Below are positions 1-6,659 of a stretch of 49,471 nt of DNA, in pieces. This DNA comes from Lysobacter sp. CFH 32150 (GTDB taxonomy: Bacteria; Pseudomonadota; Gammaproteobacteria; Xanthomonadales; Xanthomonadaceae), in contig NZ_JALDWJ010000012.1 in the NCBI RefSeq assembly GCF_022758295.1, forward strand, positions 1 to 49,471. The letters run 5' to 3'. The notes beneath the pieces were generated by a model. It ran no database searches. It saw only the letters and a list, made by a program, of their open reading frames with translations, and had not been told where the DNA came from. Made by a program: the position numbers and the translations under genes. Every line of letters starts with the position of its first letter. Position 1 is the stretch's first letter.

Positions 1-13
1 CCCGGCCCTCCGG

Positions 14-115
14 GTTGCTCCTCAGAGGCCACCAGGCGGCGCCGCGCGCCTTGACCTTGCAATCAGCAAGGCAACTGCGTCGCGCAACACCACCTGGCGG
101 CCTCTGAGGAGCAAC
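14..115 (-). other. Long RNA-like hairpin downstream of gshA
   Basis: Bases 14-48 pair with 81-115 without a break over 35 positions. Thirty are Watson-Crick pairs. The other five (31/98, 37/92, 40/89, 42/87, 43/86) are A/C or C/A on the plus strand but become G-U wobbles in a minus-strand transcript, so the helix is complete only in RNA read in the gshA direction. An apical hairpin lies inside it (55-60 with 66-71, extended by 51-53 with 72-74). No U-tract follows within the window, so it is not a textbook intrinsic terminator. It could be a structured 3' UTR, a small RNA or a palindromic repeat; the family is unrecognised. Confidence 0.6.
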
Positions 116-158
116 GCGACCTGCTCGGAGAGCGTTAACAGGCCTCGGCAAGCAAAAA

Positions 159-1523
159 CTAGTAGGCGAACTCGGCGAAGACGTGGTCGATATCGCCACC
201 CCATTCACCATGGAACAGCGCGAGCTTGCGCTCGGCCGGAGTCTCGTTCGCCTCGGCGAAATCGATCAGCGGCGCCAGGAAGATGCTTTCGTCGGCACCG
301 TTGGCATTCTTGCGCGCACGCCGTTGCAGGCCGGCGGCGGAGATCTTCAGTGCTTCCAGCGCAAGGTCGCGCAAATTGCCGTTTCGGAACGGCAGCTTCA
401 AGGCATGCTTCGGCACGCCGTCGCGCAGCGCATGGCGCTCGGCATTGCTGAAATCCTTGACCAGGTCCCACGCCGCATCGAGTGCCACGTCGTCGTAAAG
501 CAGGCCGACCCAGAACGCCGGCAGCGCGCACAGCCGGTTCCACGGGCCACCGTCGGCGCCGCGCATTTCGAGATACTTCTTCAACCGCACTTCCGGGAAC
601 GCGGTGGTCATGTGGTCGGACCAGTCGCGCAGCGTCGGCAGCGCGCCGGGCAATGCCTCGAGCTTGCCGTCCATGAACCTGCGGAAGGACTTGCCCGATA
701 GATCGATGTATTCGCCATTGCGATAGCTGAAATACATCGGCACATCGAGCAGGTAATCGACGTAACGCTCGAATCCGAACCCGTCCTCGAACACGAAGTC
801 GAGCATGCCGGTGCGATCCGGATCGGTATCGGTCCAGATGTGCGAGCGGTACGACAGGTATCCGTTCGGCTTGCCTTCGGTGAACGGCGAATCGGCGAAC
901 AGTGCCGTCGCGATCGGCTGCAGCGCCAGCGATACGCGGAACTTCTTCACCATGTCCGCTTCACTGGCGAAGTCGAGGTTGACCTGCACCGTGCACGTGC
1001 GCGTCATCATGTCCAGACCGAGATCGCCGCGCTTGGGCATGTACTCGCGCATGATCTTGTAGCGGCCTTTCGGCATCCACGGCATCTCGTCGCGGCGCCA
1101 TTTCGGCTGGAAGCCCATGCCGAGAAAACCGAGCTGCAATTCCTGCGCGACCGTCTTGACCTCGGCGAGGTGGGCGTTGGTTTCGCGGCAGGTCTCGTGG
1201 ATGTTCTCCAGCGGCGCGCCGGAGAGCTCGAGCTGACCGGCAGGTTCCAGCGTGACCGAGGCGCCATCCTTCAGCAGCGCGATGGTGCGACCGTGCTCCT
1301 CGACTTTCTCCCAGCCGAAGCGGGTCAGGCCGGTGAGCAGCGCTTCGATGCCGCGCTCGCCGTCGAACGTCGGCGGACGCAGGTCGTCGAGGCGGAAGCC
1401 GAACTTCTCGTGTTCGGTACCGATGCGCCAGGCGTCTTTCGGCTTGTTGCCGCTGGCGATGTATTCGACCAGCTCGCGACGATCGGTGATCGGGGATTCG
1501 GCGACGTTGCTCGGACTCGACAT
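159..1523 (-). CDS. gshA: Glutamate-cysteine ligase, plant/proteobacterial type
   Basis: This 454-residue protein catalyses the ATP-dependent joining of L-glutamate and L-cysteine, the first step of glutathione synthesis in the cytosol. It carries the GTEHEKFGF block near residue 36 that is typical of the GCS2 family related to plant gamma-glutamylcysteine synthetase. The [10 protein letters not shown] and [10 protein letters not shown] segments also fit that family. The length matches Xanthomonas-type GshA. The ATG start is supported by the family N-terminus (a [15 protein letters not shown]-like stretch), although no clear Shine-Dalgarno is visible. A GTAG REP hairpin lies 27 bases upstream of the start, inside the probable 5' leader. 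gshB is not in the window. A long hairpin follows the stop codon. Confidence 0.95.
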   Translation of the reverse strand: MSSPSNVAESPITDRRELVEYIASGNKPKDAWRIGTEHEKFGFRLDDLRPPTFDGERGIEALLTGLTRFGWEKVEEHGRTIALLKDGASVTLEPAGQLELSGAPLENIHETCRETNAHLAEVKTVAQELQLGFLGMGFQPKWRRDEMPWMPKGRYKIMREYMPKRGDLGLDMMTRTCTVQVNLDFASEADMVKKFRVSLALQPIATALFADSPFTEGKPNGYLSYRSHIWTDTDPDRTGMLDFVFEDGFGFERYVDYLLDVPMYFSYRNGEYIDLSGKSFRRFMDGKLEALPGALPTLRDWSDHMTTAFPEVRLKKYLEMRGADGGPWNRLCALPAFWVGLLYDDVALDAAWDLVKDFSNAERHALRDGVPKHALKLPFRNGNLRDLALEALKISAAGLQRRARKNANGADESIFLAPLIDFAEANETPAERKLALFHGEWGGDIDHVFAEFAY

Positions 1524-1549
1524 CGGGATCGCTCACTGCAGGGATGACC

Positions 1550-1571
1550 GATATCGGGGCGCGGCCCCTAC
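1550..1571 (-). repeat. Solitary GTAG REP-like element, GGGGC/GCCCC type
   Basis: Read on the minus strand this is GTAG followed by a short GC palindrome (GGGGC, CGC loop, GCCCC) and then GATATC. It has the layout of Stenotrophomonas/Xanthomonas GTAG REP sequences but a different core from the other REPs in this window. It sits between the gshA start and an upstream TATAGT-like box (minus strand, 1587-1592), so it would lie in the gshA leader. Confidence 0.45.
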
Positions 1572-1644
1572 ATCGCAAGACCACGAACTATAGCCTTCGC
1601 CCACAAACCGATTCGCCGCACCTTTGCTGCTTCTGTGTTCTGTT

Positions 1645-1675
1645 CCGGCAACGGCGATTGCTGCGCCGTTGCCGG
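1645..1675. other. 12-bp perfect hairpin upstream of the DUF2007 gene
   Basis: CCGGCAACGGCG (1645-1656) pairs perfectly with 1664-1675 around a 7-base loop. It lies about 85 bases before the ATG at 1760 and has no adjacent T-tract. It could be a leader structure of the downstream gene or a terminator relic; nothing else in the region is recognisable. Confidence 0.5.
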
Positions 1676-1759
1676 GGGAGTCCGAGGCCAAGGCGCGACG
1701 AAACCCGGGGTTCCATGGATAGACTGGACCAAACGACGATACGTTCCCAAGGACCCGTG

Positions 1760-2587
1760 ATGTTCCCGGTTTATCAAGCTGCCAATGCAACCGATGCCTA
1801 TCTGGTCAAGAACCTGCTCGAGCAAGCCGGCATTCCGTCATACATCCGTGGCGAGCATTTGCAAGGGGCGCTCGGCGATCTGCCTGTCAGCGGTCTGATG
1901 CATGTTTGCGTTGCGGAACAGGATGTGAAGCGTGCCCGTGAAGTCGTTCTTGGCTGGGAACAAAGCGACCCCGAAGAAATCGATAGGGTAGAGGCCGCAT
2001 CAATGCAGCCACCGGATGAGCCAACACACAAGCGCCGATGGATGGGCACGTTGATCGCCTTTGCACTGGGCGCTGCCCTGGGCGGGGGTTTGGTCTGGGC
2101 GGCACTGCGCACGCCCTTCACCGAGAACGGCATCGATTACAACGGGGATGGCGAACTCGACGAACGCATGTTCTATGCGGGGAACATGTTCGAACGAATC
2201 GAGCTGGATCGGAACAAGGACAGCAAGGTGGACGCCATCAGCTACTACGGCCGGGATGGCGTGATCTCCCGTGGAGAGAGCGATGACGATTTCGACGGCA
2301 GGATGGAATCGAGGGCTGAATACCTGCACGGTCAATGGCTGACCCTGGAAACCGACGAGGATGGTGATGGCGACGTCGACTACAAGGCAGCTGCCATTTC
2401 CGGTGTGATCTATAGCGAGGAGTGGCTCGATGCCGCGGGCAAGGTCATCAAACGCGTGGTTTTTAAAGATGCACGCCCCATCACCGCCGACCTCGACACC
2501 AACAAGGACAGCGTTTTGGACACGCGACAGTTCTTTGACGCAATCGGCGAAATCGAACGAACCGAACCCCTGGCCAGCGCGGAATAG
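1760..2587 (+). CDS. DUF2007-domain membrane protein with acidic DxDxDG-like repeats
   Basis: The 275-residue product starts with a DUF2007 domain (about residues 1-70, MFPVYQAANATDAYLVKNLL), a small fold found in putative signal-transducing proteins. A polar linker and one membrane segment follow near residues 95-118 (TLIAFALGAALGGGLVWAAL). The C-terminal part holds five acidic motifs (DYNGDGELD, DRNKDSKVD, DDDFDGRME, DEDGDGDVD, DTNKDSVLD) that look like EF-hand or dockerin calcium loops. The ATG at 1760 is chosen because AAGGA sits six bases upstream; in-frame starts at 1544 and 1715 are possible but lack this. The role is unknown; a calcium-sensing or structural extracytoplasmic tail is inferred. 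It converges on engB. Confidence 0.8.
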   Translation: MFPVYQAANATDAYLVKNLLEQAGIPSYIRGEHLQGALGDLPVSGLMHVCVAEQDVKRAREVVLGWEQSDPEEIDRVEAASMQPPDEPTHKRRWMGTLIAFALGAALGGGLVWAALRTPFTENGIDYNGDGELDERMFYAGNMFERIELDRNKDSKVDAISYYGRDGVISRGESDDDFDGRMESRAEYLHGQWLTLETDEDGDGDVDYKAAAISGVIYSEEWLDAAGKVIKRVVFKDARPITADLDTNKDSVLDTRQFFDAIGEIERTEPLASAE

Positions 2588-2628
2588 CCGCTGGCAGAGC
2601 AAGCCACTCCGTCGTTGGGATGACGACC

Positions 2629-3240
2629 TCAAAGACCGAGCCAACCACCAACGACGGCCCGTGCTTCGTCGACCCCCTGCTTCGACTCCCCTGAGAACGT
2701 CTGCACGCTCACGGTATCGCCGAACGCGCTCGACAAGTCCTTGCGCACCGCCTGCAGCGCCTGCGCCTGCTGTCCGCGGCCGAGCTTGTCGGCCTTGGTC
2801 AGCAATGCATGCGCGGGCAGGCCGCGTGTCACCGCGTAGCCGAGCATCTGCCGGTCGTAGTCCTTGAGCGGGTGGCGGATGTCCATCACCACGACCAGAC
2901 CCTTGAGCGCGTCGCGGGTGCTGAAGTAGCCGTCGAGGAAGGCCTGCCAGTGCGCCTGCAGGTCGTGCGGGACCTTGGCGTAGCCGTAGCCGGGCAGGTC
3001 GACCAGGTATTTGTCCGTGTGCGGCGGGATGTCGAAGAACACCAGTTGCTGGGTGCGGCCGGGGGTCTTGGAGACGCGGGCCAGCGCGTTCTGCTGGCAC
3101 AGGGCATTGAGCGCACTGGATTTGCCGGCGTTGGAGCGGCCAGCGAAGGCGACCTCGAAGCCGCCGTCGGGGGGCAGCTGGCGGAAGTTGTGCGCGGCCA
3201 ACAGATATTTGGCGCGGGCGAGGGGATTGGGGATGGCCAT
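2629..3240 (-). CDS. engB: Ribosome biogenesis GTPase EngB (YsxC/YihA)
   Basis: A 203-residue TrmE-Era-EngA-EngB superfamily GTPase needed for 50S subunit assembly. The P-loop GRSNAGKSS is at residues 34-42, the G3 motif DLPGYG lies in the middle, and the G4 motif TKADK follows. The length is normal for the family. It is divergent from the cytochrome c gene, with about 150 bases between the starts. Its ATG lies in a GATGCTATCGGCATGG context with no strong Shine-Dalgarno, so initiation from a very short leader is possible. Confidence 0.96.
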   Translation of the reverse strand: MAIPNPLARAKYLLAAHNFRQLPPDGGFEVAFAGRSNAGKSSALNALCQQNALARVSKTPGRTQQLVFFDIPPHTDKYLVDLPGYGYAKVPHDLQAHWQAFLDGYFSTRDALKGLVVVMDIRHPLKDYDRQMLGYAVTRGLPAHALLTKADKLGRGQQAQALQAVRKDLSSAFGDTVSVQTFSGESKQGVDEARAVVGGWLGL

Positions 3241-3291
3241 GCCGATAGCATCGCACGGCCCTGTGCCCGCCCCGCCGGAGCGACTGTCGGT

Positions 3292-3321
3292 TTGACCGTC
3301 CCCCGGCGCGGCGTCGATAAT
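3292..3321 (+). promoter_or_regulatory. Sigma70-like promoter for the diheme cytochrome c
   Basis: TTGACC (3292-3297) and GATAAT (3316-3321) are separated by 18 bases. Transcription would start near 3328, about 65 bases before the ATG at 3393. Confidence 0.55.
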
Positions 3322-3392
3322 TCCGCCCCTCTGCGGCCGCCGTCCGGCGTCCCCGCTCCTTTCAAGCTGTGTTCCAGGTTCCGGAGTTCTGC

Positions 3393-4157
3393 ATGCGCCA
3401 CGCTCGCGTCCTTGGCTATGTCGGCATCGCCGCTCTCGCGGTCGCCGCGGCTGCCTTCGCCCAGACCACCGTCACCCCGGTGCCGGAGAACGCGCCCGTG
3501 CAGGCCGTTCCGCTGGTCGAAGCCAAGGCCACCTGGGGCGACGCGAAGGCCGGCGCGACCAAGGCGGGTGCCTGCGCCGCCTGCCACGGCCTCGACGGCA
3601 ATGCCATGCAGCAGAACGCCCCGCGCATCGCGGGCATGCCGGAGCGCTACATCGCCAACCAGCTGGCCCTGTTCAAGAGCGGCGAGCGCAGCACTGGCCT
3701 GGCCGCGCTGATGAAGCCCTTCGCCGATGCGCTGAGCGCGCAGGACATGCGCGACGTCGGCGCCTATTTCGCCACGCAGAAGCCCGGCGCCGGCGTCGCC
3801 GACGACAGCGTGATCGCAAGCGGCCCCAACAAGGACATGCGGTTCTTCGAAGTCGGCCAGCGACTGTTCCGCAGCGGCGATGCCGCGCGCGGCATCCCGG
3901 CCTGCATGGCCTGCCACGGCCCTGCCGGTGCGGGCAATCCGGGCCCGGCCTACCCGCGCGTCGCGGGCCAGGAGTCGGCCTACGTCGCCCGCCGCCTGCA
4001 GGAATACCGCGCCGGCACCACCACCGCACGCGATCCGAAGCTGTTCAACGTCATGGCGGCGGTCGCCAAGCAACTCAGCGACGAGGAAATCCAGGCGCTG
4101 GGCACCTACCTGCAAGGCCTGCACGCCCGTGCCGACGAAGCCGTCGCCGCGAAGTAA
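3393..4157 (+). CDS. Periplasmic diheme cytochrome c (c4-like)
   Basis: A 254-residue exported electron carrier made of two class I cytochrome c domains. The signal peptide ends near residue 23 (AAAAFAQ). Heme motifs CAACH (residues 61-65) and CMACH (171-175) lie about 110 residues apart, as expected for the diheme c4 fold. The likely role is to carry electrons to a terminal oxidase; the aa3 oxidase genes lie about 27 kb away. The ATG at 3393 is preferred over the GTG at 3369 because the signal peptide starts there and CGGAG lies six bases upstream. A strong terminator follows. Confidence 0.9.
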   Translation: MRHARVLGYVGIAALAVAAAAFAQTTVTPVPENAPVQAVPLVEAKATWGDAKAGATKAGACAACHGLDGNAMQQNAPRIAGMPERYIANQLALFKSGERSTGLAALMKPFADALSAQDMRDVGAYFATQKPGAGVADDSVIASGPNKDMRFFEVGQRLFRSGDAARGIPACMACHGPAGAGNPGPAYPRVAGQESAYVARRLQEYRAGTTTARDPKLFNVMAAVAKQLSDEEIQALGTYLQGLHARADEAVAAK

Positions 4158-4217
4158 CGGAACTTCGCCAGCGGCGCCGGGTCCGACTAGAACGGTGTTT
4201 TCACAACCTTGATCAGT

Positions 4218-4252
4218 ACGCCGGCCGACACTATGACGGCCGGCGTTTTTTT
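4218..4252 (+). terminator. Intrinsic terminator after the cytochrome c gene
   Basis: ACGCCGGCC (4218-4226) pairs with 4238-4246 and is followed at once by a run of seven T. It also insulates the downstream dsbA gene from read-through. Confidence 0.9.
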
Positions 4253-4279
4253 ACCTGGAGCCCGCTTTTACCTGGAGCC
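4249..4279 (+). repeat. 14-bp direct duplication carrying the dsbA Shine-Dalgarno
   Basis: TTTTACCTGGAGCC occurs at 4249-4262 and again at 4266-4279. Each copy contains a CTGGAG ribosome-binding-like core; the second is correctly spaced for the ATG at 4284. Confidence 0.7.
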
Positions 4280-4283
4280 GTGG

Positions 4284-4922
4284 ATGACCAAACGCATCGC
4301 CTTCCTCCTTCTCGCCCTGTTGCTGCCACTGGCGGCGAATGCAGCGCAACCGCCGGACTCCCGGCCGCTGGTGGCGGGCATCGACTACGTCGAGATCCCG
4401 GACGGCACGCCGTACCAGCCCCTCAAGGGCAAGATCGAAGTCGTCGAAGTCTTTGCCTACTGGTGTCACCACTGCGCCGACTTCCAGCCCAAGGTGGATG
4501 CGTGGAAGGCCAAGCTCCCGGCAAACGTGCGTTTCACCTACGTGCCGGCGGCGTTCGACAGCAACGATCCGTTCGCGCGCGCCTACTTCGCCGCGGACAT
4601 GGCCGGCGCACTGAACAAGACCCACCACGCGTTGTTCAATGCCATCCATGTCGAAGAAACCCTGCCGAGGAATGCGAGCATCGACCAGATCGCCGCGTTC
4701 TACGGCAAGCTCGGTCTGGATGCAGCGAAGATGAAGGCCTCGATGCAGGGCTTCGTCGTCGGTGCCAAGCTGGTGAAGGCGAAGGATTTCGCCATCCGCA
4801 GCGGCCTCGAAGGCACGCCGACCCTGATCATCAACGGCAAATACCGCGTCACCGGACGCAACTACGATGAGCAGCTGCGCGTCGCCAGCCAGTTGATCGC
4901 CATGCTGCGCGGCAAGCGCTGA
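4284..4922 (+). CDS. dsbA: Thiol:disulfide interchange protein, DsbA family
   Basis: A 212-residue periplasmic thiol oxidase. The signal peptide (residues 1-20) ends at AANA, the thioredoxin-fold active site is CHHC at residues 61-64, and the cis-proline loop appears as GTPTLIING. It should introduce disulfides into exported proteins, with DsbB as the expected reoxidant (not in the window). The start at 4284 follows a GGAG box and begins the signal peptide directly; an upstream in-frame ATG at 4209 would add a non-signal-like extension. It forms a tandem pair with the next gene, whose mature domain is clearly paralogous. The stop codon lies inside a 12-bp tandem duplication. Confidence 0.92.
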   Translation: MTKRIAFLLLALLLPLAANAAQPPDSRPLVAGIDYVEIPDGTPYQPLKGKIEVVEVFAYWCHHCADFQPKVDAWKAKLPANVRFTYVPAAFDSNDPFARAYFAADMAGALNKTHHALFNAIHVEETLPRNASIDQIAAFYGKLGLDAAKMKASMQGFVVGAKLVKAKDFAIRSGLEGTPTLIINGKYRVTGRNYDEQLRVASQLIAMLRGKR

Positions 4923-4937
4923 TCCAAGCGCTGATCC
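4914..4937 (+). repeat. Perfect 12-bp tandem duplication spanning the dsbA stop codon
   Basis: AAGCGCTGATCC occurs twice in immediate succession. The first copy contains the last codons and the TGA of dsbA; the second is non-coding. Confidence 0.75.
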
Positions 4938-4977
4938 GTACTTCACTACCGAGTCGAACCGCCAAGGATTCCCGATC

Positions 4978-5808
4978 ATGACCAAGCGCCTCGCCCTGCC
5001 CTTGCTCGCCCTGCTGTTGATGGCGGCCTGCACCGCCCAGAACGAACCAGTCCCGGCGGCTGCACCGGCGTCAGACGCGCCGGCCGCCGCCGAAGCGCCG
5101 AGCGCAGACGCGCCCGCCGTGACGGCCCCGGCGGAAGATGCTCCGGCTACCGAGCCTGCTGCTGAGCCTGCTGCTACCGAGCAGGCCGCTTCGGAGCCGG
5201 CACCGGCCGCGCCCGTCGCCACGACGCCACCGTCCGGCCTCGTACCGGGCGTCGATTACGTCGAGATCAAGGGTGGCCAGCCGTACCGTCCGCTCGAAGG
5301 CAAGGTCGAAGTCGTCGAAGTCTTCGGCTACGTCTGTCCCGCCTGCGCCGCGTTCCATCCGGTGGTCAGTGCATGGGAAGCCAAGTTGCCGGCCGATGTG
5401 CGCTTCACCTATGTGCCGGCGCCGTTCGGGCCGGAATGGATTCCTTATGCGAAGGCGTTTTACGTGGCCGAATCGCTGGGCCTGGTCGGCAAGAGCCATG
5501 ACGCGGTGATCCGCGCGATCCACGTGCAGCAGAGCCTGCCTGGCGAAGGCGACAAGCCGGACGAGGCGGCGATCGCCAAGTTCTATGCTCAATACGGCGC
5601 TGATCCCAAATCCTTCCTCAGCACCATGAACAGCTTCGCCATCGACGCCAAGATCAATCGTGGCAAGCAGTTCATGATTCGCAGCGGCGTCGGTAGCACG
5701 CCGACCATCGTCGTCAACGGCAAGTACCGCGTGGAAGGCAAAGGCTGGGAGGACAAGCTGCGCATTGCCGATGCCCTGGTCGCGCAGGAGCGCGCGGCGC
5801 GGCAGTAA
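4978..5808 (+). CDS. DsbA-like thiol oxidase lipoprotein
   Basis: A 276-residue paralogue of the preceding DsbA. It has a lipoprotein signal with lipobox LMAAC (lipidated Cys18), then an Ala/Pro/Glu-rich flexible linker (about residues 22-83), then a thioredoxin/DsbA domain. The active site is CPAC at 120-123 and the cis-proline loop is STPTIVVNG. The design suggests a membrane-tethered oxidase reaching into the periplasm. The mature domains share the GVDYVEI-GxPYxPLxGK-EVVEVF framework with the upstream gene, indicating local duplication followed by divergence of the leader and active-site dipeptide. Substrates are unknown. Confidence 0.88.
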   Translation: MTKRLALPLLALLLMAACTAQNEPVPAAAPASDAPAAAEAPSADAPAVTAPAEDAPATEPAAEPAATEQAASEPAPAAPVATTPPSGLVPGVDYVEIKGGQPYRPLEGKVEVVEVFGYVCPACAAFHPVVSAWEAKLPADVRFTYVPAPFGPEWIPYAKAFYVAESLGLVGKSHDAVIRAIHVQQSLPGEGDKPDEAAIAKFYAQYGADPKSFLSTMNSFAIDAKINRGKQFMIRSGVGSTPTIVVNGKYRVEGKGWEDKLRIADALVAQERAARQ

Positions 5809-5817
5809 GCTGGTCGA

Positions 5818-6576
5818 ATGACCACGCGCCGGCTCAAGCTGCTCAGCGCCAACATCCAGGCCGGCTCCAGCACGCGCCGCTACAGCGACTATGCGACCCG
5901 CAGCTGGTCGCACGTGCTGCCGACCGGCAACAAGCGCGGCAGCCTCGACGCGATCGCGCACCTGGCCGGCCAGCACGACATCGTCGGCCTCAATGAAAGC
6001 GACCCGGGCAGCCTGCGCTCGGGTTTCACCAACCAGACCCACTACCTCGCCCAGCGCGGAGGCTTCGCCTACTGGAGCCACCAGCCGAATCGCAGCATCG
6101 GCGGCGTCGCGTCCAGCGCCAACGGCCTGCTGTCGAAACTGGAACCGGTCGAAGTGCACGATCATCCGCTGCCCGGCCGGGTCAAAGGCCGCGGTGTGTT
6201 GCTAGCACGTTTCGGCGATGGCGACACGGCGCTGAATGTCGCCGTCGTGCATCTGTCGCTCGGCGCACAATCGCGCAAGTCGCAGCTGGCGTTCATCGCC
6301 GAACTGCTGCACGCGCATCCGCACGCGGTACTGATGGGCGACTTCAATTGCGCACCGGATCGCCCGGAAATGCAGTTGCTGTACCAACGCACGCAACTAC
6401 AACCGCCGAGCTGTGCGGTGCCCACCTTTCCCAGCTGGCGGCCGCAGCGCGCGATCGACCACATCCTGGTGACGCCGGGTCTGCGTTGCGAAGGCCTGCG
6501 CGCGATTCCGGCCGCGCAATCGGACCATCTGGCGTTGGCCCTCGAACTGGATGTGCCGGAAGTGGCGCTGCGTTGA
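5818..6576 (+). CDS. Endonuclease/exonuclease/phosphatase family protein
   Basis: A 252-residue EEP-superfamily hydrolase with metal-dependent phosphoesterase motifs. These include an N-terminal LLSANIQAG, VGLNESDPG around residue 58, MGDFNCAPD near residue 178, and a C-terminal IDHILVTPG with QSDHLALALEL. These correspond to the Asn, Glu, Asp/Asn and Asp-His catalytic positions of the fold. There is no signal peptide, so it is probably cytosolic. It starts only nine bases after the DsbA-like gene and may be co-transcribed. The substrate (nucleic acid or phospholipid) cannot be assigned. Confidence 0.82.
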   Translation: MTTRRLKLLSANIQAGSSTRRYSDYATRSWSHVLPTGNKRGSLDAIAHLAGQHDIVGLNESDPGSLRSGFTNQTHYLAQRGGFAYWSHQPNRSIGGVASSANGLLSKLEPVEVHDHPLPGRVKGRGVLLARFGDGDTALNVAVVHLSLGAQSRKSQLAFIAELLHAHPHAVLMGDFNCAPDRPEMQLLYQRTQLQPPSCAVPTFPSWRPQRAIDHILVTPGLRCEGLRAIPAAQSDHLALALELDVPEVALR

Positions 6577-6643
6577 TTGTTCTCCTTCCTGCGTGTTTGC
6601 GCGCGAGGGGAAATAGAAGCGAAAGCTCCGTTCACAAATCCTT

Positions 6644-6652
6644 GGCTATAGT
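6644..6652 (+). promoter_or_regulatory. Possible -10 box for slt giving a near-leaderless transcript
   Basis: GGCTATAGT ends only seven bases before the slt ATG at 6660. If used, the transcript would start at or next to the start codon. No convincing -35 is visible. The same GGCTATAGT block precedes gshA on the other strand. Confidence 0.35.
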
Positions 6653-6659
6653 CCGACGC

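Noticed and set aside
14-115. Integron attC site
   Set aside because: The arms lack the GTTRRRY and RYYYAAC core sites, and the stem is too perfect for an attC hairpin.
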